The notes: generated by a model from the letters alone, not told the origin. A DNA stretch of 50,966 bases from Lachnospiraceae bacterium OF09-6 (GCA_003435055.1 QUMM01000024.1:1-50966), one strand, 5' to 3'; positions 1-9,359 are shown, counted from the first letter of the stretch. Program-made: numbers and translations.

Positions 1-745
1 TATTATCTCTGTCTCCAAAGTTTCTCTGACCCTGGCCTCCACGGTTGTTGTCTCTGTCTCCGAAAGATCTTCCCTGACCTCCACGGTTATTATCTCTGTC
101 TCCAAAGCTTCTTCCCTGACCGCCGCGGTTATTATTGTTGTTGTTTCTGAAGTTCTGACGATCCCCTCTGGAGGTCTCTTCATTTCTGGTATTCTCTGCT
201 TTTACCGGTTCTGCTGGCTTTGTCTGACTTTCTGCTTTTGGTACTGCCACCTTAGCTGCAGAAGCCTGTACCGCCGGTTTCACTGCATTTGCAGCAGCTA
301 CAGTTTTTTCTGTATTCTGTACCGGTGCTTCCGGCTTTACCTCTGTCTGAGCTGGCTTTGCAGCTGCCGGGCGATTCTGTGGTGCTGCTGCCGGGCGCTG
401 TCCAGCAGGTCTGCTGCCTGCTGCCGGACGCTGTCCCTGTGTACGCATACCGGATGGTCTCTGAATTCCGGTACGGCTGTTCTGAGAATGGAAGACTCTG
501 GAAATATTCTTTTTCTTCGGTGCTTCCCCTGTCTTTGCAGCTTCTGCTGCAGGTGCTGCTTCTGCAGCCGGCTTTCTTACAACTTCTTTTACCGGTACCT
601 GACGTTTTACAGTCTGTATCTGATCCTCTTCCAGCACACTCATATGACTCTTTACTTCAATGCCGTTTGCTGTCAGACAGTTGATGATTTCTTTATTATC
701 TCTACCTAATTCTTTTGCTAATTCATATACTCTTATTTTTGACAT
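1..745 (-). CDS. infB: Translation initiation factor IF-2, N-terminal part (runs off the left edge)
   Basis: IF-2 is the GTPase that places initiator fMet-tRNA on the 30S subunit. Only the N-terminal ~248 residues are in the window, so the GTPase domain is not visible. The protein starts MSKIRVYELAKELG, the IF2_N module, with GGAGG 8 nt upstream. It is followed by a long low-complexity Ala/Pro/Lys/Gln linker and then a Gly-Arg-rich tract in which a 14-residue unit (NNRGGQGRSFGDRD) recurs about three times at the left edge. The start overlaps the end of the L7Ae-like gene by 23 nt, so the two are probably translationally coupled. It is the last visible gene of the rimP-nusA operon. The identification is firm from the start motif and gene order. 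Confidence 0.93.
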   Translation of the reverse strand, partial: MSKIRVYELAKELGRDNKEIINCLTANGIEVKSHMSVLEEDQIQTVKRQVPVKEVVRKPAAEAAPAAEAAKTGEAPKKKNISRVFHSQNSRTGIQRPSGMRTQGQRPAAGSRPAGQRPAAAPQNRPAAAKPAQTEVKPEAPVQNTEKTVAAANAVKPAVQASAAKVAVPKAESQTKPAEPVKAENTRNEETSRGDRQNFRNNNNNNRGGQGRSFGDRDNNRGGQGRSFGDRDNNRGGQGQRNFGDRDN

Positions 746-1067
746 ACTCACTACCTCCGTTAGCCAATGTTAACTGCTTTCTGATTGCATCGGAAAGACC
801 CTGATCGGTCACTGCCATGGATGCTCGGAATTCTTTTCCCATAGCTCCCCCCAGTTCTGTCTTCGTACCGTAAAAATATACGGGAACCTGATAATAATCG
901 CACATATTCCTGAACTTCTTTTTTGTATTATCAGAGGCCTCATCTGAAACAATGACGAGATATGCAGTTCCAGTCTTCACAGCTTTTTCTGTAGAAAACT
1001 CACCGCTCACGGTTTTACCGGCCTTCGTTGCCAAACCTACGAGAGAGAGTACTCTATTCTGCTTCAA
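723..1067 (-). CDS. ylxQ: L7Ae/L30e-family RNA-binding protein (YlxQ-like)
   Basis: A 114-residue L7Ae/L30e/S12e/Gadd45 fold protein. Near the start is VGLATKAGKTVSG, followed by a YLVIVSDEASDNTKKKF segment typical of the family. These proteins bind kink-turn RNA; in Firmicutes the nusA-operon member is YlxQ, whose exact target is not well established. It sits between rnpM (14 nt overlap) and infB (23 nt overlap), the standard low-GC Gram-positive order. The length matches the family (about 100-115 residues). Confidence 0.9.
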   Translation of the reverse strand: MKQNRVLSLVGLATKAGKTVSGEFSTEKAVKTGTAYLVIVSDEASDNTKKKFRNMCDYYQVPVYFYGTKTELGGAMGKEFRASMAVTDQGLSDAIRKQLTLANGGSEYVKNKSI

Positions 1068-1332
1068 TCTGCTCGATCTCCTTCTTCAAACTTTCATATA
1101 TTTCCGCCGGAATATTCATCTTCAGTGAACGTTCCAGTCCCTTATTTTTACACGCTTTTTCAAAACAGGCGGACTGTTTGCAAAGATATGCTCCCCGTCC
1201 GTTCTTACGTCCTGTTGTGTCAATCACAAGTTCTTCCTCCGGTGTCCGGATGACGCGCAGCATCTCTTTTTTGCTCTTCATTTCCTGACACCCGATGCAT
1301 TTGCGCATAGGGATTTTTCTTGCCTGACTCAT
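1054..1332 (-). CDS. rnpM: RNase P modulator RnpM / YlxR (DUF448)
   Basis: A 92-residue YlxR-family protein. It carries the CIGC motif at the N-terminus (MRKCIGCQEMKSK), then the family signature GRKNGRGAYLCK and a basic second half. YlxR homologues bind RNA, and the Bacillus protein has been described as a modulator of RNase P. It lies directly downstream of nusA (15 nt gap) and overlaps ylxQ, as in most Firmicutes. Length and position fit the family fully. Confidence 0.92.
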   Translation of the reverse strand: MSQARKIPMRKCIGCQEMKSKKEMLRVIRTPEEELVIDTTGRKNGRGAYLCKQSACFEKACKNKGLERSLKMNIPAEIYESLKKEIEQIEAE

Positions 1333-1347
1333 ATACTCACTCCTGCC

Positions 1348-2499
1348 TTATTCTTCTGATGATTCTGCCGGAGCTTCTGCGTCAGCAGTCGGTTCTTCTT
1401 CATAGTATTCATCGTATCCGTCTTCATAATACTCATCTTCATCGTATGCTTCGAAATCGCCTGCCTCGATAGCCTGTGTCTCACTCTTGATATCAATCTT
1501 GAAGCCGGTCAGTCTTGCTGCCAGTCTCGCGTTCTGTCCTTCCTTACCGATTGCAAGAGATAACTGATAATCAGGAACTACTACCTTGGCTGTCTTCTCA
1601 TCATTATCTGCTGCAACGTAGATAACTTTTGCAGGACTTAATGCATTCTCGATCAGAATTGCAGGATTCTCATCCCAGTTAATGATATCGATCTTCTCAC
1701 CTTTGAGTTCATCCACAATCGCATTGACTCTGGCACCGTTTACACCAACACACGCTCCTACCGGATCTACATCTGGATCATTAGACCATACTGCCATCTT
1801 GGTTCTGTTGCCAGCTTCTCTGGAAATGCATTTGATCTCTACTGTACCATCTCTTACTTCAGTTACTTCGTTTTCAAATAAACGTTTTACCAGTTCCGGA
1901 TGGGTTCTGGATACCAGGATCTTCGGTCCCTTTGGTGTATCTTTTACTTCCAGTACATAGACTTTTACTCTCTCGTTTGGCTTGAATGTCTCACCTTTAA
2001 CCATTTCGTTTTCATTTAAAATAGCATCTACTTTACCAAGATTGATGCTGACATTTCTTCCCAGATATCTCTGCACAATACCGGTTACTACTTCTCTTTC
2101 TTTGCTGTAGTATTCATTGTACAGTACCTTTCTCTCTTCTTCACGGATCTTCTGCAGAATCACATTTTTTGCATTCTGAGTAGCAATACGTCCGAATTCT
2201 TTGGATTTGATCTCTACATTTACGATATCACCCAGCTCATACTTGGAGTCTTTCATCTTTGCATCTGTCAGACTGATCTCCGTTACCGGATCTTCTACCT
2301 CTTCTACTACTGTCTTGGCAGCCATAACAGTGAAATCTCCGGTTTCCGGATTGATGGTTACTTTTACGTTGTCTGCTTTTCCGAAATGGTTCTTACATGC
2401 CTGAAGCAGAGACTGTTCAATCGCTTCCAGTAAAGTGCTTTTGCTGATATTTTTTTCTTTCTCCAGAATATCCAATGCTTCGATTAATTCGCTGTTCAT
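1348..2499 (-). CDS. nusA: Transcription termination/antitermination factor NusA
   Basis: NusA binds RNA polymerase and nascent RNA and modulates pausing, termination and antitermination. The protein is 383 residues from the start used here. Domains in order: N-terminal RNAP-binding domain (about 1-125), S1 domain (about 130-200), then two KH domains ([19 protein letters not shown] and a [23 protein letters not shown]-type loop). There is no C-terminal acidic-repeat domain, as usual in Gram-positives, but the last ~35 residues are a strongly acidic Tyr/Asp/Glu tail. An ATG three codons upstream lies too close to GGAGG, so MNSELIEAL with 10 nt spacing is preferred. Confidence 0.96.
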   Translation of the reverse strand: MNSELIEALDILEKEKNISKSTLLEAIEQSLLQACKNHFGKADNVKVTINPETGDFTVMAAKTVVEEVEDPVTEISLTDAKMKDSKYELGDIVNVEIKSKEFGRIATQNAKNVILQKIREEERKVLYNEYYSKEREVVTGIVQRYLGRNVSINLGKVDAILNENEMVKGETFKPNERVKVYVLEVKDTPKGPKILVSRTHPELVKRLFENEVTEVRDGTVEIKCISREAGNRTKMAVWSNDPDVDPVGACVGVNGARVNAIVDELKGEKIDIINWDENPAILIENALSPAKVIYVAADNDEKTAKVVVPDYQLSLAIGKEGQNARLAARLTGFKIDIKSETQAIEAGDFEAYDEDEYYEDGYDEYYEEEPTADAEAPAESSEE

Positions 2500-2514
2500 T
2501 TTCCTCATTCCTCC

Positions 2515-2982
2515 TTAAAAATCAAATGCGAGCCGGATCAACGCTATGTCAGACCGGTTGATCTGCATCTTTTCTTCCTCTTCAAGCTCAATGGTTACGG
2601 TTTCTTTATCGTAGGCTTCCAGTATGCCGATAAATTCTTTCTGTCTGTTAATCGGGCGGAAAGTGCGGATCTCCACCTCTTCCCCGATACTTCTGGCGAA
2701 GTCTTTTTCTTTCTTCAGCGGTCTTCCAAGACCAGGAGAGCTTACCTCGAATACATAAGAATCTTCTACAAAATCTTTCTCATCCAGAATATCATTTGCT
2801 GCTCTGCTTACCAGTTCACAGTCATCTACGGTAATTCCACCCGGCTTATCGATATATGCTCTCAGGTACCAGGTACCGCCTTCTTTCACATACTCCACAT
2901 CTACCAGTTCAAATCCGTTGGCATCCACGATTGGCTGCAGAATTTCTTCTGTCTTCTGTTCATATTCTTCTCGTTTTGTCAT
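2515..2982 (-). CDS. rimP: Ribosome maturation factor RimP
   Basis: RimP assists assembly of the 30S subunit. The 155-residue protein has the expected N-terminal alpha/beta domain (FELVDVEYVKEGG, then LRAYIDKPGGITVDDCE), the signature YVFEVSSPGLGRPL, and a C-terminal SH3-like beta barrel. The open frame extends further upstream, but ATG at MTKREEYEQK follows AGGAGG and gives the normal family length, so that start is used. It is the first gene of the rimP-nusA-rnpM-ylxQ-infB operon, and a sigma-A-like promoter lies about 100 bases upstream. Confidence 0.95.
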   Translation of the reverse strand: MTKREEYEQKTEEILQPIVDANGFELVDVEYVKEGGTWYLRAYIDKPGGITVDDCELVSRAANDILDEKDFVEDSYVFEVSSPGLGRPLKKEKDFARSIGEEVEIRTFRPINRQKEFIGILEAYDKETVTIELEEEEKMQINRSDIALIRLAFDF

Positions 2983-3025
2983 TCGACCTGTCTCTCCTCC
3001 TTTATTTCTCAACTGAAACATAAAA

Positions 3026-3054
3026 GAATGAGTGAACTTTTCGTCCACTCATTC
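3026..3054 (-). other. Stem-loop in the rimP leader
   Basis: Two perfect 9-nt arms (GAATGAGTG and CACTCATTC) enclose an 11-nt loop region between the predicted promoter and rimP. Read on the minus strand the hairpin is followed by TTTTATG, so it could act as a weak attenuator, but the U tract is short. Function is inferred only from position. Confidence 0.5.
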
Positions 3055-3080
3055 ACGTCAGTTACATATATATCATTGTT

Positions 3081-3109
3081 ATCATAACACGCTTTTTTCA
3101 AAAAAACAA
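3081..3109 (-). promoter_or_regulatory. Sigma-A-type promoter for the rimP-nusA operon
   Basis: On the minus strand TTGTTT and TATGAT are separated by 17 bp, just after the stop codon of the ABC-F gene and upstream of rimP. The -10 has 5 of 6 consensus bases. It implies a leader of about 90 nt that contains the hairpin at 3026-3054. Confidence 0.55.
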
Positions 3110-3116
3110 GAGTTTT

Positions 3117-4946
3117 TCAGCTTTTTTGTGCCTCAATTTTCTCAGCAAGCTCTGTCAGATACTCCCAGCGCTCCATTTTCTGTTCCAGAAGTGCCTCTGT
3201 CTCTTCTTTTTCTTTCGTCAGATCTGACAGCTTTCCGTAGCTGCTGGCATTGGCCATCATCTCTGCTTCCAGATCAGCAATTTTCGTTTCCAGTTCTTCG
3301 ATATCACTCTCAATCGTCTCAAATTCCCGCTGTTCTTTGTAGCTGAACTTTAACTTCGATGGCTGCTTTCTTCCTGCATTTTTCTGTTCTCTGACCGAAA
3401 GGGTATCTGCTTTTTTCTGAACTGATGTGTTCTTCCATCCACCAGGCTCCTGACCATAGCGTCGTTCAAAGGCAATCAGATAATCGCTGTAACCACCTTC
3501 ATATTGCCGGATATGCCCATTTTCTTCAAAGGCAAAGATCCGCCGTACAATCCGGTCAAGGAAATAACGGTCATGGGATACCGTAATCACAATGCCATCA
3601 AAATGATCCAGATAATCTTCCAGAATTGTCAGAGTCTGAATATCCAGATCGTTTGTCGGCTCATCCAGAATCAGTACATTCGGAGCACTCATCAATACAC
3701 GGAGCAGCTGCAGTCTTCTGCGTTCCCCACCAGATAATTTTCCAATCAGACTATACTGCATATTACCATCAAATAAAAATCGTTCCAGCATCATAGCCGC
3801 CGTGATCTTGCCTTCTGTAGTGGTGATATATTCTCCCACTTCTTTGACATAATCGATCACACGCATATTCTCATCCATTTTTCGGCTGTCCTGGGAAAAA
3901 TAGCCGATTTTCACAGTATCACCGATCGTGACTGTTCCTTCTTTCGGCTGTTCTTCTCCTACGATAATTTTCAACAGAGTACTTTTTCCACATCCGTTTT
4001 CTCCTATGATGCCGATGCGGTCATTTTTCAGGAAAATATAGCTGTAGTCTCGGAACAGCACCCGGTCGCCGTAGGCCATTGACACGTTCTCCAGTTCAAT
4101 GGTTTTTCGACCCATTCTGGTGCTGACCGAACTCATTTCAATGACAGAATCCTCCACAGGTCCTTTTTGTGCCTGCATCTCTTCAATACGCTGAATATGG
4201 GCCTTCTGCTTGGTAGATCTGGCTCTGGCACCTCTGGCCAGCCATTCCAGTTCGGTACGAAGCATACTCTGGCGCTTCCGCTCTGATGCAATCTCAATAT
4301 TCTGCCTCGCCTCTTTCAGACGAATGAATTCTGAATAATTTCCCGGATAAGTATAAATCTTCCCCTTATCCAGTTCCACGATCCGGTTGGATACCCGGTC
4401 CAGAAAATAACGATCATGAGTAACCATCACCACCGCACTTTTGGAATTCGTCAGATAATCTTCCAGCCATTCAGACATGGCATTATCCAGATGGTTGGTC
4501 GGCTCATCCAGAATCAGGATATCCGCTTCAGATAACAATACCTGTGCCAGTGCCACACGCTTTTTCTGTCCGCCGGACAGTTCACTCATTGGCTGGTCAA
4601 AGTTCGGTACCTTCAGCTGATTCAGCATAGTTTTCGCATCACTTTCCAGTGTCCAGGCATTCCATTCATTCTGATTGCCTTCCATCACTGCCTCCAGCGC
4701 TGTCATATGCTCTGGGAAAGTCTGCTGCTGTGTCAGAAAGCGAATCTGTACCTTGTTTCCTTTTGTCACCTTCCCCGCATCCGATTCTTCCTGTCCGGCA
4801 AGAATCTTCAGCAACGTAGACTTGCCGGTTCCATTGATGCCAATGATTCCGATCTTGTCTCCTTCCTGAATACTGAAATCTGTATCATCAAACAGCTTTC
4901 GTTCCGTATACGCTTTCGTCAGATGTTCTATGGTCAGTAAATTCAT
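3117..4946 (-). CDS. ABC-F family ATPase with Uup-type C-terminal domain
   Basis: A 609-residue soluble tandem ABC ATPase without membrane segments. NBD1 has Walker A GINGTGKST (about residue 36), signature LSGGQKKR and Walker B LILDEPTNHLD. NBD2 has GENGCGKST, LSGGERRR and LILDEPTNDLD. The interdomain linker (ABC_tran_Xtn) is rich in Arg/Lys/Gln. The C-terminal ~90 residues are a coiled coil beginning KLKFSYKEQRE, the ABC_tran_CTD found in Uup. ABC-F proteins act on the ribosome, in translation quality control or antibiotic protection; the Uup-like tail favours a housekeeping role over resistance, which is inference. The start overlaps the parC stop (ATGA), so it is the third cistron of the parE-parC operon. 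Confidence 0.9.
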   Translation of the reverse strand: MNLLTIEHLTKAYTERKLFDDTDFSIQEGDKIGIIGINGTGKSTLLKILAGQEESDAGKVTKGNKVQIRFLTQQQTFPEHMTALEAVMEGNQNEWNAWTLESDAKTMLNQLKVPNFDQPMSELSGGQKKRVALAQVLLSEADILILDEPTNHLDNAMSEWLEDYLTNSKSAVVMVTHDRYFLDRVSNRIVELDKGKIYTYPGNYSEFIRLKEARQNIEIASERKRQSMLRTELEWLARGARARSTKQKAHIQRIEEMQAQKGPVEDSVIEMSSVSTRMGRKTIELENVSMAYGDRVLFRDYSYIFLKNDRIGIIGENGCGKSTLLKIIVGEEQPKEGTVTIGDTVKIGYFSQDSRKMDENMRVIDYVKEVGEYITTTEGKITAAMMLERFLFDGNMQYSLIGKLSGGERRRLQLLRVLMSAPNVLILDEPTNDLDIQTLTILEDYLDHFDGIVITVSHDRYFLDRIVRRIFAFEENGHIRQYEGGYSDYLIAFERRYGQEPGGWKNTSVQKKADTLSVREQKNAGRKQPSKLKFSYKEQREFETIESDIEELETKIADLEAEMMANASSYGKLSDLTKEKEETEALLEQKMERWEYLTELAEKIEAQKS

Positions 4947-7189
4947 ACTCGGATCCTCGTTCCTTTCGTATCGCGGCCTGCGATCTTTAACTTATCCAGA
5001 TGTACTTCTTTTTCTTTATAGTAAATGACTTTATCCTTTTCACTGTCCGGATAGTATACCTCTTCAATCCGGTCCTCTCCGTCCAGTTTCATACCGCGAA
5101 CGCCAATCGCCGCTTTCTTCTTCTGTGGTATCTCACTGATGGCAATTCGCAGGCACATACCCTGATGGCTGCGAAATACACAGGTCTGCGCTTCTCCCAA
5201 AGTTGCGATCGATACTACTTTATCTTCTTCTCCCAGCTTCGTTGCTGCAATGGTACGTTTGGCTACGTCAAATTCCGTACCCTCTACCTGCTTGATCATT
5301 CCCTTTTCCGTAACAAAAATCAGTACTGACATTCTTATTTTCTGCAGAGTATCTACAAAAATAATTCGTTCCGTCTTACCATCATAATTACAGATATTAT
5401 CAATCGGCTTGCCCTTATCACGGAACTTGCCATATGGCACATCCATGACTTTTAACAGATGCTGACTTCCTGTATCGGTCATGACACAAAGCTTATCCGT
5501 ATTCATGCAGAACAGCACATACTTGCTTTCTGCATCCGCTGCTTCTTTATTTCTCTCATAAACAGCCGGATCCACGGTTCTGGCATAGCCGAAACGATCC
5601 ATGAGGAATACCACTTCCATGGCTTCTGCTTTCTTTTCTTCGTAAACAGCTTCTTCGCCATTCTCCACTACCGTCCGGCGCTCTCTGCCATATTCCTTCT
5701 TGATTGCTTTTAATTCTTTTACAATCAGGTTCGCCATGGAATCATAGTTATTCAACAGATCCTGATAGGTCTCAATATGTTCCAGTGTGATCTCGTATTC
5801 CTTCTGCAGTGCCTCGATCTCCAGTCCGATCAGCTTATACAGGCGCATTTCCAGAATTGCTGCCGCCTGGGCTTCTGTAAACTTCAGCTGCTCTGCCTGC
5901 TTCCTGGATGCTCTGGACTTGAACTTGATTCCATCTGTCACGCCCAGTACCAGGCAGTCCTTTACCTGCTGCTGGCTCTTGCTGCCTCGCAGGATCTCGA
6001 TAATCAGATCAATCACATCACAGGCCTTGATCAGACCTTCCTGAATCTCTTTCCTGTGCAGCTCTTTATCTAATAAAGTCTGGTATTTTCTTGTATTGAC
6101 TTCAAACTGAAAATCAATATGATGCTCAATAATCCGCTTCAGACTCAAAGTCTCCGGTCTGCCTTCTGCCACCGCCAGCATATTCACTCCAAAGGTATCT
6201 TCCAGCCTGGTCTTTTTATAGAGCATATTGATCAGATTCTTCACATCCGCATTCTTGCGCAGCTCCAGTACAATACGGATACCGTCTTTGGAAGACTGGT
6301 TGGAAATATCTGTGATATCTGTGGTCTTTTTTGACTCTACCAGATTCGCAATATCATTTAAGAACTTGCCAATATTCGCTCCCATCATGGTGTACGGGAT
6401 CTCCGTAATGACCAGATTCTCTTTTCCGCCCTTCGTCTGTTCCACTTCCACTTTTCCACGCAGACGAATCTTGCCGGTTCCTGTTTCATAGATCTCCAGC
6501 AAATCGTCTTTATTGACTACCAATCCGCCAGTCGGGAAATCCGGTCCCTGGATATATTTCATCAGTTCTTTTGTGGTAATGTCGCCATTTTTGATCGTAG
6601 CAATCACCGCATCGATCACTTCTCCCAGATTGTGAGGAGGAATGCTAGTCACCATACCAACCGCAATACCATCTGATCCATTGACCAGAAGATTCGGCAG
6701 ACGTACCGGAAGCACCTCCGGTTCTTTTTCCGTCTCATCAAAGTTCGGCAGAAAATTCACTACGTTTTTGTCCAGGTCACCCAGGAATGCCTCCTGGGTG
6801 ATCTTCTGCAGTCTGGCCTCCGTATATCGCATAGCCGCTGCCCCGTCTCCTTCGATGGAACCAAAGTTACCATGTCCGTCTACCAAAGGCAGTTCTTTTT
6901 TGAATTCCTGTGCCATCACCACCAGTGCGTCATAAATCGAGCTGTCACCATGAGGATGATACTTACCCATAGTATCTCCCACAATACGGGCACTTTTTCG
7001 ATAAGGCCGATCATAGCGGATACCCAATTCATACATATCATACAGAGTTCTTCTCTGTACCGGTTTTAATCCATCCCGGACATCCGGAAGTGCTCTGGAT
7101 ATGATAACACTCATGGCATAGTCGATGTAAGACTTCTGCATCACTTCCGAATATTCGGTACGAATGATCTGTTCTCCTGTTCTCTCCAT
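4943..7189 (-). CDS. parC: DNA topoisomerase IV subunit A (ParC; GyrA-like)
   Basis: A 748-residue type IIA topoisomerase A subunit, which cuts and rejoins DNA to decatenate daughter chromosomes. It has the winged-helix/tower core, with the active-site tyrosine at Y122 in AAAMRYTEARL. The quinolone-determining loop reads HPHGDSSIYD, with the unmutated Ser83 and Asp87 equivalents. The C-terminal beta-pinwheel is present, but the canonical GyrA box (QRRGGKG type) is not seen; the nearest stretch is QKKKAAIGVRGMKL. That favours topoisomerase IV over gyrase, although a second pair outside the window would be needed to be sure. It lies 51 bp downstream of parE and overlaps the ABC-F start by 4 nt. 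Confidence 0.88.
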   Translation of the reverse strand: MERTGEQIIRTEYSEVMQKSYIDYAMSVIISRALPDVRDGLKPVQRRTLYDMYELGIRYDRPYRKSARIVGDTMGKYHPHGDSSIYDALVVMAQEFKKELPLVDGHGNFGSIEGDGAAAMRYTEARLQKITQEAFLGDLDKNVVNFLPNFDETEKEPEVLPVRLPNLLVNGSDGIAVGMVTSIPPHNLGEVIDAVIATIKNGDITTKELMKYIQGPDFPTGGLVVNKDDLLEIYETGTGKIRLRGKVEVEQTKGGKENLVITEIPYTMMGANIGKFLNDIANLVESKKTTDITDISNQSSKDGIRIVLELRKNADVKNLINMLYKKTRLEDTFGVNMLAVAEGRPETLSLKRIIEHHIDFQFEVNTRKYQTLLDKELHRKEIQEGLIKACDVIDLIIEILRGSKSQQQVKDCLVLGVTDGIKFKSRASRKQAEQLKFTEAQAAAILEMRLYKLIGLEIEALQKEYEITLEHIETYQDLLNNYDSMANLIVKELKAIKKEYGRERRTVVENGEEAVYEEKKAEAMEVVFLMDRFGYARTVDPAVYERNKEAADAESKYVLFCMNTDKLCVMTDTGSQHLLKVMDVPYGKFRDKGKPIDNICNYDGKTERIIFVDTLQKIRMSVLIFVTEKGMIKQVEGTEFDVAKRTIAATKLGEEDKVVSIATLGEAQTCVFRSHQGMCLRIAISEIPQKKKAAIGVRGMKLDGEDRIEEVYYPDSEKDKVIYYKEKEVHLDKLKIAGRDTKGTRIRV

Positions 7190-7240
7190 ATATCACACTA
7201 CCTCTTTCTTTGCAAATTCGTGTAAGTTATCTATACTTTA

Positions 7241-9163
7241 TCAGATATCCAGTTCTGCATCCTGTGCATGTTCATAGATGAAGGCCCTTCTTGGCGGAAC
7301 TTCTGACCCCATCAGCATCTCCGTTACGCTGGAAGCCATACGGGCATCCTCGATCTCCACCCGTTTCAGAATTCTGGTCTCTGGATTCAGTGTCGTCTCC
7401 CACAGCTGTTCTGCATCCATTTCACCCAGACCTTTGTATCGCTGAAGAGTAAAATTCTTATGTGTCTTTCTATACTTTTCCAGTGCTTTATCATCATAGA
7501 GATATTCTTCTTTTCCTCTGGCCGGCATAGCCTTATAAAGAGGTGGCATGGCAATATAGACATGGCCTTCAAAGATCAGTTCCGGCATAAAACGATAGAA
7601 TAATGTCAAAAGCAGAGTGCTGATATGGGCGCCATCCACATCCGCATCGGCCATAATAATAATCTTGTCATAACGCAGCTTTGTAATATCAAAGTCATTG
7701 CCGTATCCTTCTGAAAATCCACATCCAAATGCGTTGATCATGGTCTTAATTTCAGCATTGGCCAATACTTTATCGATGCTGGCTTTCTCCACGTTCAGAA
7801 TCTTTCCCCGGATCGGCATGATTGCCTGATAATTTCGATTTCTTGCCATCTTAGCTGAACCGCCCGCCGAATCTCCCTCTACGATAAAGATCTCACACAG
7901 TTCCGGCTTTCTGCTTTCACAGTTCGCCAGCTTACCATTGGAATCAAAGGAATACTTCTGCTTCGTCAGCATATTCGTCTTGGCTTTTTCCTCTGTCTTC
8001 CGAATCTTTGCTGCCCGTTCTGCACAACTCAGCACCTGCTTCAGCACTTCCAGATTACGGTCAAAATACAGCACTGCTTCATCACTGACTACCTTGGCAA
8101 CCGCCTTGGAAGCATCCTGATTATCCAGCTTTGTCTTAGTCTGACCTTCAAATCGCGGTGCCGGATGTTTGATTGACACGACAGCTGTCATTCCATTTCG
8201 GATATCTGCTCCGGTGAAATTCACATCTTTTTCTTTCAGAATACCTATTTCTCTGGCATAGGTATTCATGATGCCTGTAAATGCCGTCTTGAAACCGGTC
8301 AGGTGAGTACCGCCCTCTGCATTGTAAATATTGTTACAGAAGCCCAGCACATTCTCATGGAACTCATTCACATACTGAATAGCACATTCCACAGTAATCC
8401 CGTCACTTTCTCCCTTGAAATACACTGGTTCTTCATTTACCAGTTCTTTGTTCTTATTCAGATCCTTCACAAATCCCAGAATGCCATCTGGTTCATGAAA
8501 TTCTTCATGATCCAGCTCTGCCTGTCTTCTGTCTTCAAAGATGATGGTCAGAGCAGGATTCAGATAAGCCGTCTCATGAAGACGGCTTTTGATCTCATCT
8601 GCAGAGAAATACGTCTTTTCGAAAATCTCCGGATCCGGTAAGAAATTAATGCAGGTTCCGGTCTCTTTGGTCTTTCCCAGTGTAGGGAGAAGTCCATTCA
8701 CCAGATCAATGATCGGAACTCCCCGTTCAAACCGGTCATGGTGCACATATCCTTCCCGACTGATCTTCACATCCAGATAAACAGACAGCGCATTCACCAC
8801 CGAAGAACCTACCCCATGCAGACCGCCACTGGTCTTGTAATTACTGTTATCGAATTTTCCTCCCGCATGGAGTGTGGTAAATACCAGACGCTCTGCAGGC
8901 ATTCCCTTCTCATGCATGCCAACCGGAATACCCCGGCCATTATCGATGACTGTGGCGGAACCATCCTTTTCCAGATACACCTGGATCTGGTCACATTCCC
9001 CTGCCAGATGTTCATCCACCGCATTATCCACGATCTCATACACCAGATGGTTCAGACCTTTTCGTGAAACACTTCCGATGTACATACCAGGTCTCTTCCG
9101 AACTGCCTCCAGTCCTTCCAATACGGATATACTTGCTGCATCATAAGTCTTCTTCTTTGCCAT
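7241..9163 (-). CDS. parE: DNA topoisomerase IV subunit B (ParE; GyrB-like)
   Basis: The 640-residue ATPase subunit of topoisomerase IV. The GHKL ATPase domain shows EIVDNAVDEHLAG, DNGRGIPVG and GLHGVGSSVVNALS. The transducer domain follows. The TOPRIM domain has FIVEGDSAGGSAK and the metal-binding DADVDGAH. The C-terminus shows RYKGLGEMDAEQLWETT. Start ATG with GGAG 9 nt upstream. It stands immediately behind the tRNA-Glu terminator. A TTGACA is present just after that terminator, but no convincing -10 accompanies it, so the operon promoter is not settled. GyrB is the alternative; pairing with a GyrA-box-less A subunit favours ParE. Confidence 0.88.
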   Translation of the reverse strand: MAKKKTYDAASISVLEGLEAVRKRPGMYIGSVSRKGLNHLVYEIVDNAVDEHLAGECDQIQVYLEKDGSATVIDNGRGIPVGMHEKGMPAERLVFTTLHAGGKFDNSNYKTSGGLHGVGSSVVNALSVYLDVKISREGYVHHDRFERGVPIIDLVNGLLPTLGKTKETGTCINFLPDPEIFEKTYFSADEIKSRLHETAYLNPALTIIFEDRRQAELDHEEFHEPDGILGFVKDLNKNKELVNEEPVYFKGESDGITVECAIQYVNEFHENVLGFCNNIYNAEGGTHLTGFKTAFTGIMNTYAREIGILKEKDVNFTGADIRNGMTAVVSIKHPAPRFEGQTKTKLDNQDASKAVAKVVSDEAVLYFDRNLEVLKQVLSCAERAAKIRKTEEKAKTNMLTKQKYSFDSNGKLANCESRKPELCEIFIVEGDSAGGSAKMARNRNYQAIMPIRGKILNVEKASIDKVLANAEIKTMINAFGCGFSEGYGNDFDITKLRYDKIIIMADADVDGAHISTLLLTLFYRFMPELIFEGHVYIAMPPLYKAMPARGKEEYLYDDKALEKYRKTHKNFTLQRYKGLGEMDAEQLWETTLNPETRILKRVEIEDARMASSVTEMLMGSEVPPRRAFIYEHAQDAELDI

Positions 9164-9200
9164 ACCAACGCTCCATTTCTCAATACAATCCTACTGTGTC

Positions 9201-9234
9201 AAAAAAAGCTCCCCTTAATCTCTTAAGGAGAGCT
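9201..9234 (-). terminator. Intrinsic terminator after tRNA-Glu
   Basis: A 12-bp stem (AGCTCTCCTTAA with TTAAGGGGAGCT, one G-U pair) and GAGA loop, followed on the minus strand by seven T residues. It lies between the tRNA gene and parE. Confidence 0.9.
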
Positions 9235-9248
9235 TTCTATTTTGTGAG

Positions 9249-9320
9249 CAGTTCGTAGGGGAATCGAACCCCTGTTTCCGCCGTGAGAGGGCGGCGTCTT
9301 AACCGCTTGACCAACGAACC
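9249..9320 (-). tRNA. tRNA-Glu, anticodon CTC
   Basis: A 72-nt cloverleaf on the minus strand. The acceptor stem GGTTCGT pairs with ACGAACT, with a terminal G1-U72 wobble, and the discriminator base is G. The anticodon arm is CCGCC / GGCGG around the loop CTCTCAC, giving anticodon CTC (codon GAG). The T arm contains GGTTCGATTCC. CCA is not encoded. A CTC-anticodon tRNA-Glu is normally the second isoacceptor beside TTC. It has its own consensus promoter and terminator. Confidence 0.94.
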
Positions 9321-9330
9321 GTACTTGCAT

Positions 9331-9359
9331 ATAATACAATGCTATCTTCTAAATGTCAA
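9331..9359 (-). promoter_or_regulatory. Consensus sigma-A promoter for tRNA-Glu
   Basis: On the minus strand a perfect TTGACA, 17-bp spacer and TATTAT, with the -10 about 10 bp upstream of the tRNA 5' end. Together with the terminator this makes a monocistronic tRNA unit. Confidence 0.85.

Noticed and set aside
1..180. CRISPR-like repeat array
   Set aside because: The repeats are in frame inside infB and encode a Gly/Arg-rich linker, with no unique spacers of constant length.
4943..9163. Calling the pair gyrA/gyrB
   Set aside because: No GyrA box is visible in the A subunit tail and the pair is linked to ABC-F and a tRNA rather than dnaA/recF genes; topoisomerase IV is the better fit, though not proven.
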